Notes under the pieces: generated by a model
Seen by the model: the letters and a program-made list of their open reading frames with translations, nothing else
Told to the model about the DNA's origin: nothing
The model's database searches: none
In this document: positions 26,960 to 36,729 of the stretch, one piece after another
Layout: the number at the start of each line of letters is the position of its first letter
How positions within the stretch are numbered: position 1 is the stretch's first letter
Made by a program: the position numbers and the translations under genes
Assembly: GCA_015295805.1 (NCBI GenBank)
Contig: DVEF01000012.1
Coordinates: forward strand, 1-64,000
Length of the DNA stretch: 64,000 nt
Direction of reading: 5' to 3'
DNA from: Geminocystis sp. M7585_C2015_104
GTDB taxonomy: Bacteria > Cyanobacteriota > Cyanobacteriia > Cyanobacteriales > Cyanobacteriaceae

Positions 26960-28324
26960 TTATTTGCGCCAAACGGTTTTAATGTTTACAAATTCTAGGA
27001 TACCCTCCCTGCCCAATTCTCTGCCGTAGCCGGAATGTTTTATACCACCAAAGGGCAAACGGGGATCAGATTTTACCAAACCGTTGATAAAAACTGCCCC
27101 CGCCTCAATATCCCTAATAGCCTTTTCCATCTCTTCCTCCTCTGTTGTCCAAATAGATGCACCCAGTCCAAAATCAGTGCTGTTGGCAAGTTCGATGGCC
27201 TCCTGAAAGCTATTGACGGTGAAAATAAGGGCTACTGGGCCAAAAAATTCCTCCCTCATGGCCGGCGAATTGGGAGGAATATCTGTTAGAATGGTGGGGG
27301 GGTAGAAATTGCCTTTTCCCTCCAGGGCTTTACCTCCCATCAACACCTTTGCCCCCATGGCCACTGTTTTTTCTACCTGTTGGGCTAAAGTCGCTAAAAT
27401 GGCAGGGGTGGCCAGTGGCCCAATATCTGTATCCTCCTCAAAGGGATTGCCCACCTTTAGCCGTTGATACCTGTCAGTAAGCCTCGCCAAAAATTCCCCG
27501 GCAATGGCACTGTGGAGGATAAAACGCTTAGCGGCAATACAGGATTGGCCACTGTTTAGCATTCTCGCCGTGGTGGCTACCTCTACTGCTTCCTCTAAGT
27601 TGGCGGAAGGCATTACAATAAAGGGGTCACTGCCTCCTAACTCCAAAACACTCTTTTTTAACTCCTCCCCTGCTACAGCAGCCACCTTCCTCCCCGCTAA
27701 TTCACTGCCGGTGAGGGTAACTGCCTTTACCCGCTTGTCTCGCAATATTTCTTCTACCATCTCGGCGGGAATCAACAACGACTGAAACACCCCCAGGGGA
27801 AAACCTGCCAGTGTTATCAACTCCTCGATGGCTAGGCTACACTGGGGCACATTAGAAGCATGTTTGAGTAAGGCTACATTCCCTGCCATCAAAGCTGGTG
27901 CGGCAAAGCGAAACACCTGCCAAAAGGGAAAATTCCACGGCATTACCGCTAAGATTACCCCCAGAGGCTGGTAGGTGACATAGCTATAGCTGGCGTCAGT
28001 TTCTACTGTGTAGGGGGAAAGGAATTCCTCACCCTTGTCGGCATAGTAACGACAAACTAGGGCACACTTTTGAATTTCTGCTTTTGCTTGGTTTATTGGT
28101 TTGCCCATCTCCAGGGTGATTAGGCTGGCCCACTTGTCACAATCTTGGTTTAGAATTTCTGCCAGTCGGTATAGCCTTTCCCTACGGTATTCAAAGGAGG
28201 AGAGACGGTAAGACTCAAAAGCCTCTGCCGCTAACGCCAATTTCCTCTCCACCTCTTCTGCCGTAAGGGGTGTGAAGGTTTTAATAACCTCCCCCGTGGC
28301 GGGATTAACAGAAGTAAACACCAT
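26960..28324 (-). CDS. gabD: NAD(P)-dependent succinate-semialdehyde dehydrogenase
   Basis: Aldehyde dehydrogenase superfamily. From the ATG at 28324 (MVFTSVNPATGEVIKTF), preceded by AAAGGAG, it is 454 residues, the size of the cyanobacterial enzyme. Catalytic Asn lies in MPWNFPFWQ, Glu in ELGGSDPFIV, and Cys in NSGQSCIAAKR. This compact form is the one that closes the cyanobacterial TCA cycle by oxidising succinic semialdehyde. It follows the deacetylase-fold gene by about 48 bases on the same strand and may be its operon partner. An upstream start at 28354 lacks a ribosome-binding site. Confidence 0.85.
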   Translation of the reverse strand: MVFTSVNPATGEVIKTFTPLTAEEVERKLALAAEAFESYRLSSFEYRRERLYRLAEILNQDCDKWASLITLEMGKPINQAKAEIQKCALVCRYYADKGEEFLSPYTVETDASYSYVTYQPLGVILAVMPWNFPFWQVFRFAAPALMAGNVALLKHASNVPQCSLAIEELITLAGFPLGVFQSLLIPAEMVEEILRDKRVKAVTLTGSELAGRKVAAVAGEELKKSVLELGGSDPFIVMPSANLEEAVEVATTARMLNSGQSCIAAKRFILHSAIAGEFLARLTDRYQRLKVGNPFEEDTDIGPLATPAILATLAQQVEKTVAMGAKVLMGGKALEGKGNFYPPTILTDIPPNSPAMREEFFGPVALIFTVNSFQEAIELANSTDFGLGASIWTTEEEEMEKAIRDIEAGAVFINGLVKSDPRLPFGGIKHSGYGRELGREGILEFVNIKTVWRK

Positions 28325-28371
28325 AACCACTCCTTTATTACTGCTTTCTTTCACTTAGAAACTCTTAACCC

Positions 28372-29304
28372 TTACCCAGAAACGGAGAGACAGGGGAGAA
28401 TTGTATACTCCACCGACTCTGCCAAAGCCTCTAAATGGTAACCCCCCTCCAACCCAAATAGTATCCTCTTGGTGATTTGCAGACAATATTCCGTCAATTT
28501 GCCAAAATCCGCGGGAAACAAGCACATCTCTGCCAAGGGGTCAGCAAAATTGGCATCATACCCCGCACTAATTATTAATATATCCGGCGAGAACTCCCGG
28601 AAAAATGGAATCACCTGTTTTTGAAAACAATCTTCATAATCCTTTATATCACTTCCGGCTTTCAGAGGAATGTTTAACACGTTGTTGTATAAACCTGTTT
28701 CATTGGCACTACCAGTACCAGGATAGAAGGGATACTGATGAAGGGAACAAAAACGGATGTGGGGGTTGGTTTGGACAATTTCCTGAGTCCCATTGCCATG
28801 ATGTACGTCCCAGTCCAGGATACCAACTCTGGTTATTTCTGGCAAGGTGAGGGCGTAATGGGCGGCAATGGCGGCATTGGCAAACAGACAAAAACCCATG
28901 CCCGTAGTAGGTGTAGCATGGTGCCCTGGGGGACGAGCCAGGACGAAACAGGGTTTTCCGGATTGTAATACCCTATCCACGCCGTCCAACCAGGCATTCA
29001 CCGCCAATAGGGCTACCTCATAACTTTTGGCAGAAACGGGGGTATCTAAGTCAATTCTGCCACCACCTCTTTTTGCCAGGGAAGCCACGGTTCTGATATA
29101 GTCGGCATCGTGGAATTTACTCACCCATAATTCTGCCCTCCCTTCTTTCAGTGGTGTGGGTTGTAGCCATTGCACTTGCTTCAGAGATGGATTTTTCCTC
29201 AGACGATTTACTATACTCACCAGTCTTTCTGGGCATTCTGGATGATACAAACCCGTCCTGTGTTGTAGGAATTCCTCTGCGAAAATAATACTAACCATAT
29301 TCAT
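28372..29304 (-). CDS. Histone-deacetylase-fold amidohydrolase
   Basis: Zn-dependent deacetylase of the arginase/HDAC superfamily, 310 residues. Active-site elements are complete: LARPPGHHA (His pair), LDWDVHHGNGT (Asp-His zinc ligands), SAGYDANFADP (second Asp ligand) and LEGGYHLEAL. In bacteria such enzymes act on acetyl-polyamines, acetoin or acetyl-lysine; the substrate is not readable from sequence. The ATG overlaps the stop of the upstream GGDEF-EAL gene (ATGA), and gabD follows, so the three are probably one transcript. Confidence 0.85.
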   Translation of the reverse strand: MNMVSIIFAEEFLQHRTGLYHPECPERLVSIVNRLRKNPSLKQVQWLQPTPLKEGRAELWVSKFHDADYIRTVASLAKRGGGRIDLDTPVSAKSYEVALLAVNAWLDGVDRVLQSGKPCFVLARPPGHHATPTTGMGFCLFANAAIAAHYALTLPEITRVGILDWDVHHGNGTQEIVQTNPHIRFCSLHQYPFYPGTGSANETGLYNNVLNIPLKAGSDIKDYEDCFQKQVIPFFREFSPDILIISAGYDANFADPLAEMCLFPADFGKLTEYCLQITKRILFGLEGGYHLEALAESVEYTILPCLSVSG

Positions 29305-31430
29305 TCCCCCTTGTCAGTGGTAATCCTCTCTAACAATTCCTCTTCTGTCAACGGTTTGCCTACCAAGTATCCCTGAATTACATCACAATCCAACTCTTCT
29401 AGGACTCTTTTTTGGTTTTCCGTTTCTACTCCCTCTGCCACCACTTTCATCCCATATCCTCTTGCCAAGGTAATAATGGCGGCCACCAGGGCCCTATCCT
29501 GTTTATTATCGCACAGACCATCCACAAAGGACTTATCTATTTTTATGGAGTCGAAGGGGAATTTTTTCAGGTAACCAAAGGAAGAATAACCGGTGCCAAA
29601 ATCGTCCAGAGACAGTTTTACTCCTATTTCAGCCAATTGGCTAAGGGTTTTTTCTACTTGTTGCACATCCTGTAATAAAATCGACTCGGTGATTTCCAAC
29701 TCCAAATAATCAGGGGGAAATTGAGTTTCTTCTAATATTGTCTTTAGCTTGTTAGCGAAATCATCTGTTTGAAACTGTTTAGCAGACACATTCACCGACA
29801 GGGTGAGAGGAGGATAGCCGCATTGTAGCCATTTTTTCCCTGTTTCACAAGCTTGTTTTAATACCCATTCGCCAATGGAGATAATCAATCCTGTTTCTTC
29901 TGCCAGGGGTATAAATTGACTGGGGGATACAATGCCTAGGATAGGGTGTTGCCATCGCAGTAATACTTCCACTCCCTCAATACGGTTTGTTTTCAAATCT
30001 AGTTGGGGTTGGTAGCTGAGGAAGAATTGTCTGTTATTCATTGCTTGATATAGGCTATTTTCTAGCTCAAAAAGAAACATTTTTCGCCAACCCAACCTAT
30101 TAGTATAAAATTGGTAATTGTCCCTGCCCAAATGCTTGGCCCGATACAATGCCATGTCTGCATTCTTAACTAAAGTTGTCTCATTTGAACCATCTGTTGG
30201 GTAAATAGAAATTCCGATGCTACAAGTCACATATATGTTGTGATTGTCTATAAAAAACGGCTGCTTTATTTTGCTAATAATTGCTTCGGCCAAACTTTTC
30301 ACCGGATGATTATTTTCTCGAAACAGGGCTGACATTTTGCTGTATATTGGCATAAGTACAATAAACTCGTCTCCTCCCCAACGGGCCAAAACACAGTTAG
30401 TGGGGAGTATTGTTTTTAGGCGGTATGATATTTGTTGTAGTAGTTTGTCTCCTACGGTATGACTGAGGGTGTCATTCACATTTTTAAATCTATCTACATC
30501 GATAAAGAGAATTGCTAATGATACTTTTCCTTCTTCTCCACTCCGCAGGTATTCTTCCAGTTTCTGATAGAAAAATTCTCGGTTAGGCAAGCCCGTAAGG
30601 GAGTCATGAATTGCCTGATATTTTAGTTCTCTTTCGTATTTCTTTCTCTCGGTGATATCAAAAGCATAAATTCTTATCACCTTTTCCCGGCAGAGAAAGT
30701 GTATATATTCTTCATAAAATAGGCCATTATACTCTATTTCTCTTATGAGCAAATGACTCTGCTGAGGGTCAAGATTATCAGGATAACTAATAGACATTAA
30801 CAGAGGGTTTTCTTGGGTTTTACCCTCAACTATTTCCTCAAAACAGATTCTGGCGGCAGGATTACAATAAAGCAAATTTCCTTGAGAGTCGAATTCCAAA
30901 ATGGGATTGGGAGACAGTTCAGGAAAAGAGGCTAAATGTTCTATATTTTGACTATGAAGACGCTCTTTGAGATTTAATTCGGATACAATGAGGGTGTCTT
31001 GTAATTTTTCCCTGGTGATGCTAGAGATTTTCTTTATGACATCCGCGGGGGGAGAAGCAGATATATTTTCCCTTTTATAAACCGCCTTATTTTCCTCCGA
31101 GCCAAAAACAATAACATCCCCTGTTTTTAGGGTGTGTTGGATTATTTTTTGACCGTTTACAAAAGTGCCATTTTGACTTCTTTTACCCCGCAAATCCCCA
31201 TCAACAAGAATATAAACTGTCTCCCCATTTTCCGGGGACTCTTTTCGCACTAGAGTGGCGTGCAATCGGGATACAAATGGAGAGTCCAGGAATATAGAAT
31301 TCTTGGAGTCTCGGCCGATAAAATAAAGCCCATCTGTTAGAATAACAGTATTTTCCTGTTGGTATTTACTGGGGAAAAAAACAAGAAGATGACGACTAAC
31401 AACTCGTGGCAAGGAATGGCCGCTATCCAT
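29301..31430 (-). CDS. FHA-PAS-GGDEF-EAL protein with intact c-di-GMP motifs
   Basis: 709 residues. FHA domain at about 15-120 (YFIGRDSKNSIFLDSPFVSR, then GKRSQNGTFVNG), PAS-like region at about 165-265 ending FDITERKKYEREL, GGDEF at about 275-435, EAL at about 450-700. The synthase signature GGDEF is intact in LARWGGDEFIVLM. The phosphodiesterase site reads EVLLRWQHP (EVL, a common working variant), with LELEITES, LDDFGTGYSSFGYL, the KID segment and VAEGVET all present. FHA domains read phospho-threonine, so the enzyme probably couples Ser/Thr-kinase signals to c-di-GMP level. It is the last and least degraded of three consecutive relatives. Confidence 0.92.
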   Translation of the reverse strand: MDSGHSLPRVVSRHLLVFFPSKYQQENTVILTDGLYFIGRDSKNSIFLDSPFVSRLHATLVRKESPENGETVYILVDGDLRGKRSQNGTFVNGQKIIQHTLKTGDVIVFGSEENKAVYKRENISASPPADVIKKISSITREKLQDTLIVSELNLKERLHSQNIEHLASFPELSPNPILEFDSQGNLLYCNPAARICFEEIVEGKTQENPLLMSISYPDNLDPQQSHLLIREIEYNGLFYEEYIHFLCREKVIRIYAFDITERKKYERELKYQAIHDSLTGLPNREFFYQKLEEYLRSGEEGKVSLAILFIDVDRFKNVNDTLSHTVGDKLLQQISYRLKTILPTNCVLARWGGDEFIVLMPIYSKMSALFRENNHPVKSLAEAIISKIKQPFFIDNHNIYVTCSIGISIYPTDGSNETTLVKNADMALYRAKHLGRDNYQFYTNRLGWRKMFLFELENSLYQAMNNRQFFLSYQPQLDLKTNRIEGVEVLLRWQHPILGIVSPSQFIPLAEETGLIISIGEWVLKQACETGKKWLQCGYPPLTLSVNVSAKQFQTDDFANKLKTILEETQFPPDYLELEITESILLQDVQQVEKTLSQLAEIGVKLSLDDFGTGYSSFGYLKKFPFDSIKIDKSFVDGLCDNKQDRALVAAIITLARGYGMKVVAEGVETENQKRVLEELDCDVIQGYLVGKPLTEEELLERITTDKGE

Positions 31431-31493
31431 GGGGAAATATCATCTACTGCCGCCCACACCATTATAGGTTAGCAAAAATGAACAAACTTATTT

Positions 31494-34061
31494 TCATTGT
31501 GCCCGTTGGTGGCTGTTGAGGAAGGCAGTCATTTCTTCTGGGTTTAAAGGGGCAGTTAGCCAATTACCTTGTATTTCAGCGCAACCCAATTTGACTAATT
31601 CTTCAATTTGACTTTTGTCTTCCACCCCCTCGGCAACAATTCTCACATTCTCTAAACCACGGCTAAAAGCCATAATGGCACTCACTAGGGCCTTTTCCTG
31701 GGGTTGTGTTAAGAGGGTTTTAATCACAGGACGGTCTATTTTTACTGTAGTAAAGGGGAAACGTTTAAGATAGCCAAAAGAGACATCACTAGTGCCAAAG
31801 TCATCCAGGGCTATTCTTATGCCTAAATCCCTTAATTTTTCTAGTGTGGAGAAAACGTCATCCGGGGCTTTTTCTATGGTTTTCTCCTGGATTTCCAACT
31901 CTAGGTAGGAGGGGGGTAAGTCCAGTTTTTCTAGGATAGCCTGTAGTTTCTGCACAAAATTGCGTTGTTGCAATTGTTGACTGGAAATGTTAATACAAAT
32001 GGGTTGGTTTTGCAAATAGCCCTCTTGCCATCTACGGCGTTGTTGACAAGCATTTTCGATTACCCAATCACCGATGGGTACAATCAAACCAGTCTCTTCT
32101 GCCATGGGCAAAAACTGTTCGGCACTAATTAATCCCAAATCGGGGTGTTGCCAGCGAAGCAATGCCTCAACCCCTGTGATTTTCCCGATGGTAGTGGAAA
32201 GCTGGGGTTGGTAGTACAGACGAAACTCGCCCCGCTCCAAGGCATAACTCAAAAGTCTTTCCAGACGTAGGAAACGGTCTATTTCCGTCTGTCGGCTCAC
32301 ATCTGCAAATTTATAATTATTTCCTCCTGCCTCTTTGCTTTTCTGGAGGGCAGTTTGTGCCTGCTGAATTAAAGACTGTAGGGTTTCCTCTTCTCGTTCT
32401 CTTACTGCGATGCCAATATAAACTCTTGTATATATATGTTGATGGTCTAGGAAGAAGGGGGGTTTCAGGGCTTCCAACAGACGACTGCTTACCCTCCCGG
32501 CGTCTCTGGCGCTGCGAATTCGGGGCAGAAGACAGGCAAAAACGGCCCCTTCCCAATGGCAAATCACATCTCCCTCTCGTAGACAGGCGCGCAGGCGTTT
32601 CCCCACCCCTTCTAATACCTTGGATTTCAGACTGTAATTGAGGGTATCTCTTCCCTCTTCTAAAATCTCCAATTCCAAAAAGATTACTGACAATAGTCCT
32701 TTTTGACGACGACTATTGGCTATAGCTGTTTTTAATTGTTCCAAAAATAGTTGCCGGGTGGGCAGGCCAGTTTCTAAATCATATAAACTGTCCTTTTGGA
32801 TATAGGTTTGTTGCTGAGTTTGTTTATGGGGTGGATATATTGTAAACAGGAGGAGAATTTGGTCTCCATAAGTCAGCCAAGAAATACTAGTTTCTAGACT
32901 TACTGGTAGTTTGTTCTTGCCCTTGTACACGAACTCTCTCACAAAATTTTGCTCTTTTTTGCTGGCCAAAATCAGCTCGATTTGCTTATCCAAAACGTTG
33001 GTTGTTAAGTCGATTAAGTCGTACAATTTTAGGGAAAACAGTTCCTCAACAGAGTACTCCAATAGGTCTGCTATGGCCTGATTGGCCTCCAGTATTTTCT
33101 TATTCTGGGCGTCTACTAGTAAGATTCCGTCCCTGGTCTGGCTGATAAAAAGTCTATACCTTTCTTCTGTTTCTTGTAATTGGGCCTCTATGGCTTTTCT
33201 CCTGGTATAATCAAAGACATAACTCCTGATTAGTTTTCTCTCGGGTAAGTAGTGGATATATTGTTCGAAAACTTGCTCCTTGATGTGAACTTCTCGCACA
33301 AATAATTTATTGTCTTTCCCTTGAGTGCTATCAATATTTTTCAACAATCCCATGAGGAGGGGGTGGGTGTCAACTGGGGGGTTATTTTTCAACTCTGGAA
33401 ACTTATTGGTGGCGGCGGGATTGAGATAGGTGATGTTGCCATCCCAGTCTAGTTCAAAAATGGGATTGGGGCTCAATTCTGGGAAGGAGGCCAATTTAGC
33501 CACGTCGGCGGCGGGGGTGTTACTTGCCAACGCTACCCCGGCTTCTTCCACATAGCCTTCAGTGGCCACTACTGTCTTTTTGGTACTTTTTTCTAATATT
33601 TCTCTTTTTCGTTCAACAGTGGCGGCGGCAACGGAACTAGTGCTTTCTAATTCTGGGGGCTTGACAAAGTCGCCAGCTTGTAGTAGCTGGAGTTGCTCGG
33701 GACTGTGAAGGATATAGTAGACTGCCTGGACGTCTTGGCCAAAACTAATGACATCTTCGTGTTTTAACTCTTGTACTAGACATCTTTTGTCGTTAATAAA
33801 TATTCCATTGGTGCTACGATTGCCCTGTAAATCGCCATCGAGAAGCCAATAGGAATAGGTGCGATTCTTGGTGTCAGTGCGTCGTAGAAGGGTTGCATGG
33901 AAGCGGGAGACTTTTTTGGAGGAAAGGACAATCTTATTACGAGGATCTCTACCTATGGAATAATTAGCTTCGTCTAGGACAATGGTGCGTCTGGAACAGT
34001 CGTCTTGTACTACCAGTACGTGAATTGCGGGATTTACATCAAATGGATAATCCTTACTCAT
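31494..34061 (-). CDS. FHA-PAS-PAS-GGDEF*-EAL protein, synthase site lost
   Basis: 855 residues. FHA at about 15-125 (YSIGRDPRNKIVLSSKKVSR, then GNRSTNGIFIN), a variable linker, a first PAS-like segment (LASFPELSPNPIFELDWDGN), a second PAS (ERYRLFISQTRDGILLVDAQ), then GGDEF and EAL domains. The synthase motif has become WEGAVF, so cyclase activity is very unlikely. The EAL site is close to normal (EALLRWQHP, VAEGVED), but LDDFGTS replaces the usual DDFGTG, and the Glu helix reads LEIQEK. It is probably a phosphodiesterase or a c-di-GMP/GTP-binding effector. It lies 63 bases before the next paralogue. Confidence 0.9.
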   Translation of the reverse strand: MSKDYPFDVNPAIHVLVVQDDCSRRTIVLDEANYSIGRDPRNKIVLSSKKVSRFHATLLRRTDTKNRTYSYWLLDGDLQGNRSTNGIFINDKRCLVQELKHEDVISFGQDVQAVYYILHSPEQLQLLQAGDFVKPPELESTSSVAAATVERKREILEKSTKKTVVATEGYVEEAGVALASNTPAADVAKLASFPELSPNPIFELDWDGNITYLNPAATNKFPELKNNPPVDTHPLLMGLLKNIDSTQGKDNKLFVREVHIKEQVFEQYIHYLPERKLIRSYVFDYTRRKAIEAQLQETEERYRLFISQTRDGILLVDAQNKKILEANQAIADLLEYSVEELFSLKLYDLIDLTTNVLDKQIELILASKKEQNFVREFVYKGKNKLPVSLETSISWLTYGDQILLLFTIYPPHKQTQQQTYIQKDSLYDLETGLPTRQLFLEQLKTAIANSRRQKGLLSVIFLELEILEEGRDTLNYSLKSKVLEGVGKRLRACLREGDVICHWEGAVFACLLPRIRSARDAGRVSSRLLEALKPPFFLDHQHIYTRVYIGIAVREREEETLQSLIQQAQTALQKSKEAGGNNYKFADVSRQTEIDRFLRLERLLSYALERGEFRLYYQPQLSTTIGKITGVEALLRWQHPDLGLISAEQFLPMAEETGLIVPIGDWVIENACQQRRRWQEGYLQNQPICINISSQQLQQRNFVQKLQAILEKLDLPPSYLELEIQEKTIEKAPDDVFSTLEKLRDLGIRIALDDFGTSDVSFGYLKRFPFTTVKIDRPVIKTLLTQPQEKALVSAIMAFSRGLENVRIVAEGVEDKSQIEELVKLGCAEIQGNWLTAPLNPEEMTAFLNSHQRAQ

Positions 34062-34257
34062 ATTGCCACCGGGGGAAATGGGAAATAAGAGAGTACATGT
34101 AGGGGAGGCCAGGGGGGGCGTAAATAAGGCTGTCGTCCTGTTGCCCCTTTTCCTCTAGGATCATTGTAGTTAAAAAGGACAGGAAAGTTTCTTAGTTTTT
34201 GGCCTTTTGCCCTTGCATTTTGCAATAGATTGTCTTGAGATAACTAAAATAACATAT

Positions 34258-36729
34258 TTAGAGGGTATATTCGGCTTTTTGGAGGAAGAGTGTGGCCTCT
34301 TTGGCGGGGAGGGGACGGGTGATGAGATTGCCCTGGATTTGGTGACAACCCAGTTTTCTGAGCAATTCCACCTGTTCTAGTTTTTCCACTCCCACGGCTA
34401 CAAGACGAAACTTATAACCCTTAGACAAGACAGCCATGCTCTCCACAAAGGCCTGATGCTGGGGACTAGTTTCTAGTTGACTTATCACAGAGGGGCTGAT
34501 TTTAACAGTATTAAAGGACACCGTTTGCAGATAAGCCAAGGAAGAATTACCTATGCCAAAGCCGTCATAACAAAGTCTTATTCCCTCCTTTGCCAGCTGA
34601 TGGAGGGTTTTGTAGGCTGATTCCGTGTCTTGTAGGAGGCAACTTTCTGTTACTTCCAACTCTAGCAATTGGGGGGGCAGTCCAGTTTGTTCGAGAATTT
34701 TTAACACCGTCTCGGGGAAATTAGGTTGGAAAAATTGACGGGCGGAGACATTGACTCCAAGGGGCACAGGGGGGATATTTTCTTCCCGCCATTTTTGCAT
34801 CTGTAAAGTGGCCGTGTGTAGGATCCAAACCCCCAGGGGAAGCATAAGGTCCGTTTCTTCTGTGAGTTTTAAAAAATGCCTCGGGGTGACTTTGCCCAAT
34901 TCAGGGTGATCCCATCTGAGAAGGGTTTCCAGGCCCGTGAGGTTTTTTGTGTTAATATCAAGCTGCGGTTGGTAACACAGGAAAAACTGTTGTTCCTTGA
35001 TGGCAGTGCCGAGCAATCCCTCTAGTTTGAGAAGGCCGGCGGCTTTGGGGCTCAAGTAGAAGCCACTGACACCCAGATTAGCCGGCACGTTGTTTTTTGC
35101 CTGTTCTAGGGAAATAAGAGCGTTTTTAATGAGTAGAGAGGGGTTGTTGCCATCGATGGGGTAAATCAGCAGACTCAGATTGAGAGCCAACTTGACCGTC
35201 TCTTGGGCTACTTCTTTTTGTAAATAATCCTCTACGGTAGTGGAAATCTTTTTGACCACCACAGCGGCTTCTTTTGGCCCACGGAGGCGGGGCAGCAGGG
35301 CCATAAACTTGTTATTGTCCCACCTGGCCAGTAAATCTCCTTGCCGTAGACAGGACTTAATAGTCTCCGTCAAATTTTTGAGGGTATTATCTTTTAGCTG
35401 AGGGTGGTGTTGACAATATTCTTCCCAATGCAAGACTTCTGCTACCACCATCCCCATCATCTGCTGATACCTGCTGGCTTGAGCTACGGCAATTTGGAGT
35501 TGTTCTTCAAACAGTTTCTGGTTGGCGATGTTTAGCAGGGGGTCATGTAGGGCATAATAGCTAGAATACTCGTCTTCTGGTGGGTTCTTTGAAGGGCTTT
35601 GTATCACAAAACAAAACATCTCTTTGTTTTGATAGGCGATGAGACTGATGCAGCTGTCCAAACTGATAAGGTTTCCGTCCTTGCGACGATAGAGATATTT
35701 AGTTTGTAAATCCTGTTTGGTTTCTAGAATTTTACTCAGGTCCTGATTAAGAGTATTTAAGTCAGTAGCAATGAGGTTATAGAGGGTTAGGTTAGTGATT
35801 TCCTCGTGACCGTAGCCCAAAAGACTGAGGAAGGCGGGGTTAGCCTCTGCGAGACGACGACTGGAGGCATATACGAGGAATATTCCCTCACTGGTCATTC
35901 TCACAATGGCTCGATAGAGGGCCTGACTTTCCTTCAGTTGAGCCTCTGCTTGTTTCCTTTGGGTGAAGTCATAGATATAACTCCTGATAAGTTTCTTTTC
36001 CGAGAGGTAGTGGACGTACTGTTCAAACACCTCATTGCCTATTTTTACCTCCCGTAAAAACAAATTTCCCTGACGGCTGTTAAAATCTTCCAACAAGCCT
36101 GCTAGGATAGGGTGTTTTAGTTTTTCCTCAAACAGGGTTTCAAATTTGAGACTGGCAGCCGGGTTAACGTAGGTAATATTACCCTCCCAGTCTAGTTCAA
36201 TGATGGGGTTAGGACTAAGTTCGGGGAAAGACGCCAATCGTACTAACTCCTGTTGATCTTCCTTATTTTCTTCTTCCCTATTGATGACTGTTTCACTGGA
36301 CTGACTGTTGAGGGTGACACGGGAAGCAGAAATTTTATCTAAACTTTCCGGGTTGAACAGGTCTATGCCCGCGTTAGCTGGTATTATGTAATAGTGCGCC
36401 TTGGCCTCACCGCCGAAACGAATTACGTCTCCGTGTTTCAAATCATGAGAAATGACCGACCTGCCGTTGACAAATAGACCATTAGTGCTTCTTTTTCCTT
36501 GCAAATCGCCGTCAATAATCCTATAACAGTAGTGGCTTACCCCGTTTTCGTCTTCTTCTATTCTCCGAATCAGGGTGGCGTGGGTGCGGGATACTTGATA
36601 ATCGTAGAGGATTATGGGATTGTGGGAGTCTCTGCCAATAGTATAGTTCCCTTCCTCTAAAAATACTATTCTCCTCCCCTTGCGGTCTTCAATTACAAAC
36701 AGGTGACGGAATTCTTGTGGTTGATTCAT
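34258..36729 (-). CDS. FHA-PAS-PAS-GGDEF*-EAL* protein, both active sites lost
   Basis: 823 residues, same architecture as its two neighbours: FHA at about 15-125 (YTIGRDSHNPIILYDYQVSR), PAS segments at about 165-265 and 275-390, then two output domains. The synthase motif is WDNNKF. The phosphodiesterase site reads ETLLRW instead of EALLRW, LCYDGFGIG instead of LDDFGTG, VKIS instead of the KID Asp, and VAVGVE instead of VAEGVE; several metal-binding carboxylates are gone. I infer a pure binding or scaffold protein. It is first in the minus-strand series, so its transcript could continue into the other two. Confidence 0.9.
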   Translation of the reverse strand: MNQPQEFRHLFVIEDRKGRRIVFLEEGNYTIGRDSHNPIILYDYQVSRTHATLIRRIEEDENGVSHYCYRIIDGDLQGKRSTNGLFVNGRSVISHDLKHGDVIRFGGEAKAHYYIIPANAGIDLFNPESLDKISASRVTLNSQSSETVINREEENKEDQQELVRLASFPELSPNPIIELDWEGNITYVNPAASLKFETLFEEKLKHPILAGLLEDFNSRQGNLFLREVKIGNEVFEQYVHYLSEKKLIRSYIYDFTQRKQAEAQLKESQALYRAIVRMTSEGIFLVYASSRRLAEANPAFLSLLGYGHEEITNLTLYNLIATDLNTLNQDLSKILETKQDLQTKYLYRRKDGNLISLDSCISLIAYQNKEMFCFVIQSPSKNPPEDEYSSYYALHDPLLNIANQKLFEEQLQIAVAQASRYQQMMGMVVAEVLHWEEYCQHHPQLKDNTLKNLTETIKSCLRQGDLLARWDNNKFMALLPRLRGPKEAAVVVKKISTTVEDYLQKEVAQETVKLALNLSLLIYPIDGNNPSLLIKNALISLEQAKNNVPANLGVSGFYLSPKAAGLLKLEGLLGTAIKEQQFFLCYQPQLDINTKNLTGLETLLRWDHPELGKVTPRHFLKLTEETDLMLPLGVWILHTATLQMQKWREENIPPVPLGVNVSARQFFQPNFPETVLKILEQTGLPPQLLELEVTESCLLQDTESAYKTLHQLAKEGIRLCYDGFGIGNSSLAYLQTVSFNTVKISPSVISQLETSPQHQAFVESMAVLSKGYKFRLVAVGVEKLEQVELLRKLGCHQIQGNLITRPLPAKEATLFLQKAEYTL

